From a virus, in IMG/VR virus record IMGVR_UViG_3300044986_000929, positions 1 to 23,486 of that record: a stretch of DNA of 23,486 bases; one strand, given 5' to 3'. The position numbers and the translations under genes were made by a program. This document shows, one piece after another, positions 1-8,256 of this stretch; positions within the stretch are counted from its first letter, which is position 1, and each line of letters starts with the position of its first letter. The notes under the pieces are model-generated. The model searched no databases, had not been told where the DNA came from, and saw only the letters and a list, made by a program, of their open reading frames with translations.

Positions 1-239
1 CTGCGCGTCATCGCCTCCTGGAACTGAAACAGCCCCGGATAACTGCCCTCAATCGCCCGCGCCACCGCCGGCGTCCGCGGCGCCAATGCCTCCTGCAAGA
101 AATAGCTGGGCGCCCGCCCCGCCATCAAATCCGCCCACAGCGCCGCCGCACTGGACACCGCCGCCTGCCGCTTCTGGCTACGATGGCGCGTGAACCCACG
201 CAGCCCACCTTCACTCAACACCCCATACATCTCACTCAT
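1..239 (-). CDS. Major capsid protein, N-terminal part (runs off left edge)
   Basis: This is an open frame from an ATG at 239 to the window edge, giving about 79 residues starting MSEMYGVLSEGG. The start has a good ribosome site (AAGGGGAG, about 6 nt upstream). The N-terminal stretch is Ala/Arg-rich with a helical look, as in HK97-fold capsid N-arms. I identify it mainly by position: it directly follows portal, MuF, protease-scaffold and decoration genes, where the major capsid gene is expected. No domain motif can be seen in the visible part, so the name is inference from synteny. The rest of the gene and the tail genes should lie to the left of the window. Confidence 0.6.
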   Translation of the reverse strand, partial: MSEMYGVLSEGGLRGFTRHRSQKRQAAVSSAAALWADLMAGRAPSYFLQEALAPRTPAVARAIEGSYPGLFQFQEAMTR

Positions 240-312
240 ACCATCTCCCCTTCTTCCCAATATCCATCCCATCCATCCTATTCGATCCTATCGGTGCGAC
301 TGGCCTTACGCC

Positions 313-684
313 CTAATACCCAATCTTTACCGTAATCGTCGCCGTCGCCCCACTCGCAATCAACTGCGCACCCGGCGCCACACTGGGACTCCACGCATAC
401 CCAAAGCGTACCCCCGCCGTCGCCTTCTTCCCTAGCTTCGGCGTATCCGCTTCCAAGTAGTAAAGAATATCGCCGTTGTTGACCGCCACGTTGCCGGCGT
501 CATTCACCCCACGCACCGACATACTAAAAATCCCATCTGTCTTCACCACCGTCCGCCCCGCGCCATCCGTCGCCGTCAGGCATACCCCTGGCATCTGCCC
601 CACCAGCGCCGGATCACCACTCGCCTTACTGGCAATCGTCGCCTCAATCTGATTCCCATTCGCATTAACCATATTTACAGCCAT
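313..684 (-). CDS. Capsid decoration protein, DUF2190-like
   Basis: A 123-residue protein, small and beta-rich. The sequence MAVNMVNANGNQIEATIAS followed by repeated Gly/Ala/Val turns, 'GDPALVGQMPGVCLTATDG' and 'GVNDAGNVAVNNGDILYYLE' resembles the DUF2190 family of small capsid-associated (decoration or stabilisation) proteins. In that family the pattern is 'G.pvl.G...GVa...a..G..~v...G.~~~~v' ending in an exposed beta strand. It sits between the protease-scaffold gene and the capsid gene, the usual place for such proteins. AGGGG lies about 9 nt before the ATG. It would bind the outside of the head. The family call is from visible pattern and context; the position alone makes a head role likely. 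Confidence 0.7.
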   Translation of the reverse strand: MAVNMVNANGNQIEATIASKASGDPALVGQMPGVCLTATDGAGRTVVKTDGIFSMSVRGVNDAGNVAVNNGDILYYLEADTPKLGKKATAGVRFGYAWSPSVAPGAQLIASGATATITVKIGY

Positions 685-741
685 ATCATTTTCCCCTTCC
701 TATCCACCGACTAAACCACCCGATAACTGAGCCTGCCGAAG

Positions 742-1791
742 TTACGCCCGCCCGTTCACCGCGTGCGCAACCTCTTTTTCACTCAGACCCAGCCGGCCAA
801 ACGCCTCAGATAACCGCTTCTGCACCGCCACCGGATCGACCTCTGTCGCCGCCGGCGCGCCCCCCATCCCCTGAATCTGCCCCGTATTCCAACTCACCGC
901 CTCAATCAGGTACGCCGTTTCCGCTGCCACCGCCTCCTTTACCCGCTGTGCATAGGCCGCCGTGTCCAACTTCCCATCGGTAATCGACGGCGCCAGCGTC
1001 AACGCCTCATATAACCGCTGCTTCGTCATCTCCGGCAACGGCGCCCCCACCAACTGCCCGCGCACAAACTCCCGTGCATCACGCAGCAACAACGCCTCCT
1101 GCAACCGTGCATTCTGCTGCTCCAGCGCCGCCAGGCGTCCCTGCGCCTCCGTCAACTTCCCCTCTAATTCCTTGCTCACCGTCTCATCTCCTTTGCTCTG
1201 AGCGTCATCCGCTCCACCAAGATCCGCGTCTCTCTGTCCCGTGCGCGCCGCCTCAAACATCTCCACAATTCGCCCGCCCGCACCAGGCTTCGTTACAAAA
1301 TCAATCGAACTCACGCTCGTGATTTCCTGAATAATGCGCCCCTGCCGGCCCTCCGCCGTCCCTTGGGCCGCCTTGCCAAAGGCCCGAATGCTCACCCCAA
1401 TATGGGGCGCCAGATTATTGACCGGCGCCTGATACGCCTCAAACACCTTCGCATCCGCATACAGCCCCGGCCCTTCCGGCCCATTGCCATCCCAGCGCGC
1501 CGGCGTCGTCAACACCGCCGCCAAATCGTTCAGGCTGCCCTCTGGCCGTTCTGCCTCCTCGGTTGGCGTCGCATGGTCCCAAAACATCTGCACGCCCGGC
1601 GTAAAAACCTTCGGCCCATCCCGCTCCAACACCTCTGCCGGGTAATAGCCCGTGCTACCCCACCCCGGCTTAATCACCTTAATCGGGATCGTCCCATCCC
1701 GCCGCACCGCCCGCTCCACCAACGGCACCACCGCCCCACGCAATGCCCCCTCTGTCGCCTCCATCATATCCGGCCCATGCTCCTCATTCAT
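742..1791 (-). CDS. Prohead maturation protease fused to scaffold
   Basis: A 349-residue protein. Residues 30-180 look like a phage serine prohead protease: 'FTPGVQMFWDHATPTE' holds a candidate catalytic His73, and 'APHIGVSIRAFG' a candidate nucleophile Ser134, followed by 'SVSSIDFVTKPGAGG', which closes the fold in this family. Residues 185-205 are an acidic linker and 205-240 a predicted coiled coil (KELEGKLTEAQGRLAALEQQ), typical of a scaffold. The C-terminal part (to 349) is helical. A single-chain protease plus scaffold is common in siphophages: it assembles inside the prohead, then trims capsid and scaffold. The ATG at 1791 is preceded by GGAGGAATAGGGG. A GATAA-N7-TTATC palindrome lies about 52 nt upstream. 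Confidence 0.82.
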   Translation of the reverse strand: MNEEHGPDMMEATEGALRGAVVPLVERAVRRDGTIPIKVIKPGWGSTGYYPAEVLERDGPKVFTPGVQMFWDHATPTEEAERPEGSLNDLAAVLTTPARWDGNGPEGPGLYADAKVFEAYQAPVNNLAPHIGVSIRAFGKAAQGTAEGRQGRIIQEITSVSSIDFVTKPGAGGRIVEMFEAARTGQRDADLGGADDAQSKGDETVSKELEGKLTEAQGRLAALEQQNARLQEALLLRDAREFVRGQLVGAPLPEMTKQRLYEALTLAPSITDGKLDTAAYAQRVKEAVAAETAYLIEAVSWNTGQIQGMGGAPAATEVDPVAVQKRLSEAFGRLGLSEKEVAHAVNGRA

Positions 1792-1837
1792 CCCCTATTC
1801 CTCCCATCACTACCATCCGTCCCACCCTATCAATCCT

Positions 1838-1866
1838 CGACCGATAACAAAGCATTATCGCCCGAC
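1838..1866 (-). promoter_or_regulatory. GATAA-N7-TTATC palindrome, copy a
   Basis: The core is GATAA at 1843-1847 and TTATC at 1855-1859, spacer exactly 7. In the minus orientation the flanks fit the family pattern GTCGGGY-core-RGTCGA. It lies between the stop of the small membrane/zinc gene (1872) and the start of the protease-scaffold gene (1791). See the finding on the nine-copy family. Function (operator or RNA hairpin) is inferred. Confidence 0.75.
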
Positions 1867-1871
1867 GACTC

Positions 1872-2048
1872 CTAATCATGACGACAAATTTCCATCGGCA
1901 AATTGCAACCAGGACACCAGCCAGCATCCCTATCAAACCCCTCATCCACCATCTCCACCGGCCTCGCCATCACCCACAGCGCCCGGCGCAACAGCACCAA
2001 CACCACCGTCAACCACACAAGAAAAGCCGCCACCCCCAACCCACTCAT
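1872..2048 (-). CDS. Small membrane protein with C-terminal Cys/His cluster
   Basis: A 58-residue protein starting MSGLGVAAFLVWL. The ATG overlaps the stop of the MuF-type gene (ATGA), which sets this start; a longer frame beginning at 2084 would only add out-of-context residues. Residues 4-23 form one strongly hydrophobic segment (VAAFLVWLTVVLVLLRRAL), followed by Arg, so the N-terminus would be outside and the tail inside by the positive-inside rule. The tail contains CPGC, a further Cys and a His (WCPGCNLPMEICRHD), enough for one zinc site. I do not recognise the family. A membrane protein in the middle of head-assembly genes is odd; it could be a moron or a lysis-related peptide. Confidence 0.65.
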   Translation of the reverse strand: MSGLGVAAFLVWLTVVLVLLRRALWVMARPVEMVDEGFDRDAGWCPGCNLPMEICRHD

Positions 2049-2872
2049 GCTTGCTTCCTTTGATACAGCGCCGTACACCGGCACCCCGGAAACCGCAACG
2101 GATGTTGATGCCCACTACTAAAGCTCTGCGCAAACGGAATCCACCCCTGCACCTGGTTGTTGCGGCAGCCGTCACTCACCCGGGCATCGCCGACGGTGAG
2201 CCACTTCTTCTCCATCTGCAACCCGGCATCCTGCAAATCCCGCACAATCAGCGCACTCCCCGCCTCATACGCGTTCCCAATCTCCGTCACCGCAATCAAA
2301 TGCGCCCGGCTATCAATATGCGCCTGCGGCTTCTCCGCCCCCATAAAGCTGTACAGGCTCGTAATCTCCCGCGCAATCCGGTTATAACTCCACCCCTCCC
2401 GGATGCCCTCATTGATAATCGTCGCCAGATTCCCCCGCGTCGTCCCATCAATCTGGCTGATCAGCCCATACCCATGCTCCAGCAGGTAAGCCTCGGCCCG
2501 TGGATGCCGCAGGTTGAACGCAATATTCACCCCCACGTCCGCAATCGTCTCCGTCGCCCCCCGCTCCAACGCCGCCCGCATCGCCGCCTGCAACGGGTCA
2601 AACATCCGTTCCGTGCTGGCCGCCGCCACCCGCTCCCACACCGCCACCCAATCATCCGCCGACAACGCCTCTTGCAGCCGGCTCTCATCAATCCGCCCTC
2701 GCAACTGGGCAAAGCCCCGCAGAAACGCCTGTAACTGCCGCTTCATCACCACGGCAACTTTGCGCTCCGTGCGGCTCACCAGCGGATCAAGCGTCCGCCA
2801 CTTCGCCGCCACGCTCGCCGCCTCCAGGAAATGATCTAGCGCCGCTTGCAACGACTGTGTCGCCGGCGCCAT
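2045..2872 (-). CDS. MuF / SPP1 gp7-like minor head protein
   Basis: A 275-residue protein, MAPATQSLQA onward. Its C-terminal ~50 residues carry the MuF signature: 'WLTVGDARVSDGCRNNQ' then 'GHQHPLRFPGCRCTALY', matching the family pattern W..D.RvC..C...HP.CRC (cysteine and histidine cluster). The middle has a long helical region and 'REGWSYNRIAREI', typical of these proteins. They bind the portal and enter the head during assembly, sometimes carrying toxin or ejection functions; no extra toxin domain is visible here. The start ATG at 2872 overlaps the stop of the preceding gene (TGATG), so I prefer it to a possible start at 2887. It lies two structural genes after the portal rather than next to it, which is unusual. 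Confidence 0.82.
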   Translation of the reverse strand: MAPATQSLQAALDHFLEAASVAAKWRTLDPLVSRTERKVAVVMKRQLQAFLRGFAQLRGRIDESRLQEALSADDWVAVWERVAAASTERMFDPLQAAMRAALERGATETIADVGVNIAFNLRHPRAEAYLLEHGYGLISQIDGTTRGNLATIINEGIREGWSYNRIAREITSLYSFMGAEKPQAHIDSRAHLIAVTEIGNAYEAGSALIVRDLQDAGLQMEKKWLTVGDARVSDGCRNNQVQGWIPFAQSFSSGHQHPLRFPGCRCTALYQRKQA

Positions 2873-3933
2873 CAATAGACCCCCCACTTCGTATTCAAGT
2901 AGCTGCCTACCCGCTCCAGCTCAAATATTGTCAGCCCTCGGTTGTAAATCAGCACCTCACAAATATGACCATTCATTAAATTCGTCGCTGTATTGATATT
3001 GAATCGACCAATGGCAATGTTGTTCGACACCAGCCCTGCCGCATGAGCCGCTATTGTTGTAAAACTATTGTTAGACAATGCCACCGCATTGATCGGCGTA
3101 ACACTCCCGCCAAAAACAAACGGCGCATTCGCACCGATAGAGATTGGTGCGGTTCGTTGGGTTGATGGCGTCGCTACTGCCAACGATGGCTGATCCGTAC
3201 TTCCTAGCCACATACGCGTCCCAAACGTGGTCGAGTGATAAAGCGAAACCAACCCGCGCGTCGCCCCCAGTGTGGCCGACTGCTTCCCCACCCCCACAAT
3301 CGTCAGCGGATAGCTTGCATACGTCGCCACCCCATCCAAATAATCTCCGCCATCAAAACTTACCCCCGGCAACCCACCCTGCACACCCGTTTGGTACGTT
3401 GGCTTGGCTGTTCCCGTCGCCTGCATCACATGGTTCCCTGCCCCAGACAGATCCGCCCATCGCCCCACAGGGTCATTGTTCGTCGCTACCGGCGTCGCCC
3501 CTGCATCATCCTGAAAGAGCGAAGCTAGGTTGCTGGCATCGAGCCACAAGATCAAGCCAGATAACGCCGACGGCAAAAAAGCCGCAGCGTCATATTTCAA
3601 CCGGCTACCCAACTGCATCACCCCCACACTCAGCCCACTCACCCCCGAATAGGCCATCACCACCTTGCCAGCGCTGTTGCTCCACCACTGCCGCAACAGC
3701 GCCCCCACCAACCGGATCTGCCCCGCCGCCACCACCACCTGCACCGGCGCAAACAACAACCCCCGCGGATCAAAATCCGGCGTCAGCGTCACCGTAATCG
3801 ACCCCGCCCCCGCATTCTGAAGATACAAAACAGTATCGCCCGTATTCTCAAACTGATCCCCACCACTGTCCGCCGCCTGCGTCACAAACCCCGCCCCATC
3901 ATACCCCGGCGAAAAAACGGATAACTCAGCCAC
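2872..3933 (-). CDS. Virion protein with C-terminal LamG/concanavalin-like domain
   Basis: A 353-residue protein using a GTG start at 3933, with GGAGGA about 8 nt before it. Residues 1-105 form a beta-rich N-domain that resembles small head-decoration or fibre-base modules. From about residue 125 there is a laminin-G/concanavalin-like lectin domain: 'GLILWLDASNLASLF', 'VGRWADLSGAGNHV', 'GLPGVSFDGGDYL', then 'GHICEVLIYNRGLT' and 'ELERVGSYLNTKW', the classic beginning and end of such domains. It would be a surface-exposed glycan-binding virion protein. Its place between portal and MuF genes suggests a head fibre rather than a tail fibre, but this is inference. A palindrome (copy b) sits 22 nt upstream of the start. 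Confidence 0.72.
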   Translation of the reverse strand: MAELSVFSPGYDGAGFVTQAADSGGDQFENTGDTVLYLQNAGAGSITVTLTPDFDPRGLLFAPVQVVVAAGQIRLVGALLRQWWSNSAGKVVMAYSGVSGLSVGVMQLGSRLKYDAAAFLPSALSGLILWLDASNLASLFQDDAGATPVATNNDPVGRWADLSGAGNHVMQATGTAKPTYQTGVQGGLPGVSFDGGDYLDGVATYASYPLTIVGVGKQSATLGATRGLVSLYHSTTFGTRMWLGSTDQPSLAVATPSTQRTAPISIGANAPFVFGGSVTPINAVALSNNSFTTIAAHAAGLVSNNIAIGRFNINTATNLMNGHICEVLIYNRGLTIFELERVGSYLNTKWGVY

Positions 3934-3948
3934 TCGCCCTTCCTCCCA

Positions 3949-3977
3949 CCGACCGATAAGCGTTTATTATCGGTCGG
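3949..3977 (-). promoter_or_regulatory. GATAA-N7-TTATC palindrome, copy b (most perfect)
   Basis: GATAA at 3955-3959 and TTATC at 3967-3971, spacer 7. The flanks are also complementary here, so each arm is CGACCGATAA and its exact complement, a 10-bp perfect stem. It sits between the 790-residue virion protein gene (stop 3981) and the GTG start at 3933; the ribosome site begins just after the palindrome. Confidence 0.78.
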
Positions 3978-3980
3978 TCG

Positions 3981-6353
3981 TTATGCCCCGTATGTCTTCA
4001 ACAATGCGTAGCCTAGCGTTGCCCCTACCCCAGCCGTTGTCACCCTGGCCCGAAGCAAGTCAGCATTGAAATCATTGACCGTAACCTGGACTGTCGCACT
4101 TGCCACGCCGGTCAGTGCCGCGCCAATCGCGTACCACGTCGCCCCATTGTCGTCGCTACCTTCAATTTGTAGCGCCGGCGCCGTGGTCGTAATCGCCCCC
4201 ATCGACAAAACCAACTGGATATTTTTGGCCCCATTACTTTTTAATGCCACCGTCGTGGCATTCAATGTGCCAACCGCCACAGCACGATCTATAACCTGCC
4301 GATACGGTGGAGGGCTGACCATTTGGTGCGTGATTCGGTTGAGCACCCGCGTAAACGATGGGGTTGTCCCGCCAACCGTCTGCACATAGCGCAGCCGGTT
4401 GCCACTGAGCGGCAGCACCGGCGACCGATACGCGCCGGTGGTCGTAATCCGCGGAAAATCGTAGATTCGGTACCAGTTCACGCCTGAGTCGTCGCTCTCC
4501 TCAATCCCTACGTCTAGCGTCGCACTCGTCCCACTCACCGCCGTCACCACAATGTTAAATTCCGCCGCCGCCCCAACTGGCGTTGGCATAATAGTCGCCG
4601 TGGTCGTGGTCGTCGTCAGCGCGGCAGTGGCCACATCGGCAAACAACACATTGTCAGGCTCCATGTACCAGCCGTTGCCGAGTGTCACCCGACTCGATTG
4701 GGTGGCGCTCATGGAAACGTTGCTACCACCAGTAATCTGCACCGGCACGGCTTGACTGGCGTCTTGGCTCGGCCGCGGCAACATTTCAACCCGTTGCCGC
4801 TGATAAGCGAACAACCGCGCATACGAAATCCGTAGATCTGATCTCTTGATGATGCCGCCACCACAGTTGGTCGAAGCAAAGTCAGTTGGTGCGGTTGTCC
4901 CCGGCAATGGTAACAATTCCAGGCTGGTCGTACTAATGTTTCTAACTTTCCATGCGCCATCGCAATCCAGACTAGCGCCAGTCCCATCCACCCGCAACCC
5001 GGTGACATTAACATAATCGCCAATCAATAGCCCAGCCCAGGCCGCATTGCCGGTAATCGTCAGCACGCCCCCAGCCAGCACCGCACTCGCCGCCACCTGC
5101 GCAATCGCCCCTAGCGCCGACATAAGATTGCCACCATTGCAGAGCGCAACATACCCACCATAACTGGTCGCCGTCACCGCACTCCCAATCACCACGGTAA
5201 TCGTGGTCGAATTCACAACCGATGCCACCACTGTGGCCACCGCCAGGTTGGGAAAATTCGTCTGATCACGCACGCCATACAGGTTAATGTTGTCGCCTGT
5301 AGTTAGGCCGTGCGCCTGATGAAGCACCACAGTGGCCGTCGTCGTCCCGCTTTTGGCGATGCTGACTATTTGCCCGATGGGAACCGACAACCCCTTGCTA
5401 TTGATGGCTCGAATGCGCAACTTATAGAGCTTTTCACTACTCGGTACCACCTGTGTTCTAAGCAAACGGTTTGTCATCAATCCCGTACTGTCTACGGCAA
5501 CATCACTCCACTGCACACGATCCTGTTGCAAATACGACCGATATTCTGTTGTTGGTTGAAACGCATAGCTGTTGGGCGCATTTACTGCTTGCACAGATGC
5601 CGTTGAGCCTATCGTTGATTGATGAGTGCCGGTTATGCCTGCCCCCGGCAAAGTATCTCCGGCATCAGCACGCGAATAGAAACTCGCGTTGGTTGCCGTG
5701 CCATTCTCAAAAATCATGCTCGTACCATTTGCCGAATAGCCCAACGCTGGACGGTAATAAATCATCCCTGAAGCAAACGGCCCAACCGTCAAACTCGGAA
5801 TCGTTCCATTCGGCCCAGAAGCAACGGTAACACGATTTGCACTAGGTGCGGTCAATACGACTAATGCCGGGTAATTTAATCGCGAATCTGTGACCCCATA
5901 GATCCCGATCCGCATCCCTGGTAGTAGATCATGAGCGGCTATGGTGTCAATCGTCAATGTTGTCGTTGTTTGTGAAATAGCCGAAATCGCTCTTTCCGCT
6001 ACAGGGGAAATCAGTGGCCCTGTGTCCACAATTTCTATGGCAAATTCCTGCCCGAATGTGCGCTGTGATAAATGAATCCCCATCGCCATTTCTAAAGGCG
6101 TAGGAAAATTCATCACCGCGGTAACCACGCTTTCCGTCCCTGGTGCTAACGGGTCCTTTGAAATAACCAAATAGGATGCTGCGGCTGTATTCCCATCTAC
6201 CTGAATAATGTCCCCGGTCGCCTTGCTTTCCAACCACTTACTTCCCGGCGTATAAGATTCAAAGGTCTCGATAAATACCCCGCCAAATCCATTTAATGGG
6301 TTCCCCTTCTGATCAACCTCCCGAAACTTATAAATATCGCTAATCGACCCCAT
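3981..6353 (-). CDS. Large beta-rich virion structural protein
   Basis: A 790-residue protein, rich in Thr, Val, Ala, Gly and Asn, with no signal peptide or membrane segment. It contains internal repeats. Around residues 125-180 and 340-395 there is a repeated unit with 'AH.L..G..I..YGV.D...N.PAL.V', and the last ~200 residues hold two copies of a unit marked by 'ESDDSGVNWYRI' and 'GSDDNGATWYAI', which look like beta-sandwich fibre or decoration modules. The N-terminus (MGSISDIYKFREVDQKG) may be the virion anchor. I do not recognise a named family. It lies directly after the portal gene and before the LamG-type gene, so it may be a head fibre or surface appendage. The start has GAGGGGGGAATAG upstream. 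Confidence 0.75.
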   Translation of the reverse strand: MGSISDIYKFREVDQKGNPLNGFGGVFIETFESYTPGSKWLESKATGDIIQVDGNTAAASYLVISKDPLAPGTESVVTAVMNFPTPLEMAMGIHLSQRTFGQEFAIEIVDTGPLISPVAERAISAISQTTTTLTIDTIAAHDLLPGMRIGIYGVTDSRLNYPALVVLTAPSANRVTVASGPNGTIPSLTVGPFASGMIYYRPALGYSANGTSMIFENGTATNASFYSRADAGDTLPGAGITGTHQSTIGSTASVQAVNAPNSYAFQPTTEYRSYLQQDRVQWSDVAVDSTGLMTNRLLRTQVVPSSEKLYKLRIRAINSKGLSVPIGQIVSIAKSGTTTATVVLHQAHGLTTGDNINLYGVRDQTNFPNLAVATVVASVVNSTTITVVIGSAVTATSYGGYVALCNGGNLMSALGAIAQVAASAVLAGGVLTITGNAAWAGLLIGDYVNVTGLRVDGTGASLDCDGAWKVRNISTTSLELLPLPGTTAPTDFASTNCGGGIIKRSDLRISYARLFAYQRQRVEMLPRPSQDASQAVPVQITGGSNVSMSATQSSRVTLGNGWYMEPDNVLFADVATAALTTTTTTATIMPTPVGAAAEFNIVVTAVSGTSATLDVGIEESDDSGVNWYRIYDFPRITTTGAYRSPVLPLSGNRLRYVQTVGGTTPSFTRVLNRITHQMVSPPPYRQVIDRAVAVGTLNATTVALKSNGAKNIQLVLSMGAITTTAPALQIEGSDDNGATWYAIGAALTGVASATVQVTVNDFNADLLRARVTTAGVGATLGYALLKTYGA

Positions 6354-6365
6354 CTATTCCCCCCT

Positions 6366-6394
6366 CGACTGATAATTCCTTCTTATCACTCCAC
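6366..6394 (-). promoter_or_regulatory. GATAA-N7-TTATC palindrome, copy c
   Basis: GATAA at 6371-6375 and TTATC at 6383-6387, spacer 7. It lies 18 nt upstream of the ATG at 6353 and overlaps the last codons of the portal gene (stop at 6386), so the palindrome bridges a gene junction. Flanks on the minus strand are GTGGAGT and AGTCGA, close to the consensus. Confidence 0.72.
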
Positions 6395-8020
6395 GCCTTC
6401 ACGCAACCGCACCAACGCATCCCGCAACTCTCGCACCGCCCGCACCATCATCGCCTCCACCGCAGCGCCATCCGTCGCCCCATCCGTCGCATCACTCCCA
6501 TTTGTCCCATCCACCCCCTGACCCACCGGATTCAACGCCCGCCCCTCTTCGTCGAAGAGTTTTTGTAAAATGGCATCAATATCATCCACCCCCAGCGCCA
6601 CCAACATCAATCGCGCCGTCGTCATCAGATCCAGCGTCCCCGCCGGCGCCTTCCCATCCAGCGTCGCCGCCGAAACAATCGCCCGCATCTGCGCATCCAA
6701 CGCCTCCGACCTGATCGGCGGAAAATCAATATCAATATGCGCGTCTACATCGCCCCAATCCACCGTCTCGCTAATCTCATCCCCATCCCGCTCGACGACA
6801 ACCGTTCCCAGCCCCCGCAGTGGCCCCCGTGGCGCCTTCACCGCCCACAGCAACACAAAATCAAAAATGGCTTGAAAAATATCCTGCCAAAAGGTCTGCC
6901 GGTCCCGCATCGCCAACTCAGTCGGTCGGTCAAGGCTGCTCGCCGTGGCCAGCGTCCCCACGCTCACATCGCCAAAAAACGTTTCAGGCAACCCCACCGC
7001 CGCCGCCACCATCAACAACAACCGCCGCCCATCCTCCGCCGCCACCGTCGCCCCGGATGTGCGCACCGGTGTTAAATTCACATTGTCGCCCGCCACAAAC
7101 GTACTACCCACCACCGGCGCCGGATTCGTCTCCGCCCCCAGCCCACCAGCGCCATACGTCGTACCCAGCTTGGCCTTGGCCGCCGCAATCGCACTCTTCC
7201 CGCCCGGCGTACTCAACTGGAAAGCGAATCGACGATAAGCGCGCACAATGCTCGCCCAGTCTTCCAGGAATTCCTTATAGGCCCGGCTCCAATCAATCGC
7301 CGCATAAATCTCCGAACAACCAAACTTCCAGTTAGAAAACCCGCCCGTCTTGATGTGGTAAACCGGATTCTCCCACCGCACTGGATAGCTCCCAATACTC
7401 GCCGGCTTGTTCACCGGGTTGTAACGCCAATCCGGGTAATACGCCGTCTTCACCATCGTCGCAATCGCCCCGCTGCCGGCATCCAACGTCTGTTCCGACC
7501 AAGACCGCTTGTAATACCACGGCGACTTCGCATCCTGCGGATCACACACAATCTCGATCACCTCTTCAAACTGGAACGTGCGCACCCGTACCCGCCCCGT
7601 CAACGCGTTCACAAAGAAGACAAAGAAGGTATTCCCATCCGTCGTCTGCTCCGTCTCCTTCTGCATCCGCGCCTGGTGGCTCGTCAACTCCACCTGATTC
7701 TTCGGGTCCTTCATAAAAGCGTCCAGCACGCCCTGCACATCCGGGTCACTCGCCTTCACATTCCAACCCTGACCCCACACGTACAGCCGCTGCACCTGCA
7801 CCCCGCGCTTAATCAGCGGATTCTTCAGCGACATAATCCGGCTCAACTCCGTGATCAGCCGCAACCCCTCCCGGCTAAACTCCTGATCGGCCTGCATCGT
7901 CAGCATCCGCCAACCATCCGCCTCCAACGCCATCTCCAGCGCCGCCAGGCGTTCCTGCAACTCGATATTCTCCCCTTGCAACTGCTGGATCTGCGCTGTC
8001 TGCGAACTCCGTTTAGCCAT
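6386..8020 (-). CDS. Phage portal protein
   Basis: A 544-residue protein of usual portal length. Residues ~5-33 are a coiled coil (QLQGENIELQERLAALE), an uncommon N-terminal addition. The body has typical portal features: 'SLKNPLIKRGVQVQRLYVWGQGWNVKA' early on, a 'DGNTFFVFFVNALTGRVRVR' beta wing, 'VYHIKTGGFSNWKFGCSEIYAAIDW' and 'AAVGLPETFFGD', and a helical C-terminus with an acidic/Gly linker. It would form the dodecameric DNA gate at the capsid vertex and bind the terminase. The ATG overlaps the stop of the holin-like gene (ATGGCTAA). Assignment by pattern and by the portal-protease-capsid order that follows. Confidence 0.86.
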   Translation of the reverse strand: MAKRSSQTAQIQQLQGENIELQERLAALEMALEADGWRMLTMQADQEFSREGLRLITELSRIMSLKNPLIKRGVQVQRLYVWGQGWNVKASDPDVQGVLDAFMKDPKNQVELTSHQARMQKETEQTTDGNTFFVFFVNALTGRVRVRTFQFEEVIEIVCDPQDAKSPWYYKRSWSEQTLDAGSGAIATMVKTAYYPDWRYNPVNKPASIGSYPVRWENPVYHIKTGGFSNWKFGCSEIYAAIDWSRAYKEFLEDWASIVRAYRRFAFQLSTPGGKSAIAAAKAKLGTTYGAGGLGAETNPAPVVGSTFVAGDNVNLTPVRTSGATVAAEDGRRLLLMVAAAVGLPETFFGDVSVGTLATASSLDRPTELAMRDRQTFWQDIFQAIFDFVLLWAVKAPRGPLRGLGTVVVERDGDEISETVDWGDVDAHIDIDFPPIRSEALDAQMRAIVSAATLDGKAPAGTLDLMTTARLMLVALGVDDIDAILQKLFDEEGRALNPVGQGVDGTNGSDATDGATDGAAVEAMMVRAVRELRDALVRLREGVE

Positions 8021-8174
8021 TCAACCACCCCATCATCAACTGCCAGGCCTCGCCAACTTCCATCCCCGCCGCCTTCGCCAACCCCAACACCGCCACCAAC
8101 AAAATCAACACCAACGCCCCAACCCCTACCATCCCATGCTCCCGGTAAACCGTCTCCACCCACTGCTTCAGCAT
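8013..8174 (-). CDS. Holin-like single-membrane-span peptide
   Basis: A 53-residue protein (MLKQWVETVYREHGM...), start ATG at 8174 with AGGAGG 5 nt upstream; the ATG at 8177 immediately before it is the alternative. There is one hydrophobic segment (VGVGALVLILLVAVLGLA, about residues 16-33), a charged amphipathic N-terminus and a short helical tail 'GEAWQLMMGWLNG'. It is encoded directly after the cell-wall hydrolase gene and overlaps the portal start by 8 nt. Size, topology and position next to an endolysin suggest a holin or spanin-like helper that lets the hydrolase reach the wall; no sequence family is recognised. Confidence 0.62.
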   Translation of the reverse strand: MLKQWVETVYREHGMVGVGALVLILLVAVLGLAKAAGMEVGEAWQLMMGWLNG

Positions 8175-8185
8175 CATCCCCTCCT

Positions 8186-8214
8186 CGACTGATAAGAAAG
8201 AGTTATCACCCGAC
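8186..8214 (-). promoter_or_regulatory. GATAA-N7-TTATC palindrome, copy d
   Basis: GATAA at 8191-8195 and TTATC at 8203-8207, spacer 7. Minus-strand flanks GTCGGGT and AGTCGA match the consensus fully. It sits about 17 nt before the holin-like start, directly ahead of its ribosome site. Confidence 0.75.
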
Positions 8215-8256
8215 CTTTACTCCCCTCTCCGATCTGGGGAGGGCTGGGGGTAGGGT
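8213..8256. repeat. Hairpin-forming dispersed-repeat-like sequence
   Basis: CTCCCC at 8220-8225 pairs with GGGGAG at 8236-8241 across a 10-nt loop, followed on the + strand by GGGCTGGGGGTAGGGTC. This C-run/G-run pattern looks like short repeats scattered at gene ends in many bacterial genomes. It lies right after the hydrolase stop codon. There is no T-run on either side, so a simple intrinsic terminator is unlikely. Whether it is really repeated in the host genome cannot be seen here. Confidence 0.4.

Noticed and set aside
702-730. A tenth copy of the palindrome before the decoration gene
   Set aside because: CGACT and ACCCGATAA flanks resemble the family, but the GATAA-N7-TTATC core is missing; at most a collapsed remnant.
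7900-8163. An 87-codon minus-strand frame overlapping the portal start and holin-like gene
   Set aside because: It is Gly/Val/Arg low complexity in another frame; the 53-residue holin-like frame has the ribosome site and the natural overlap with the portal gene.
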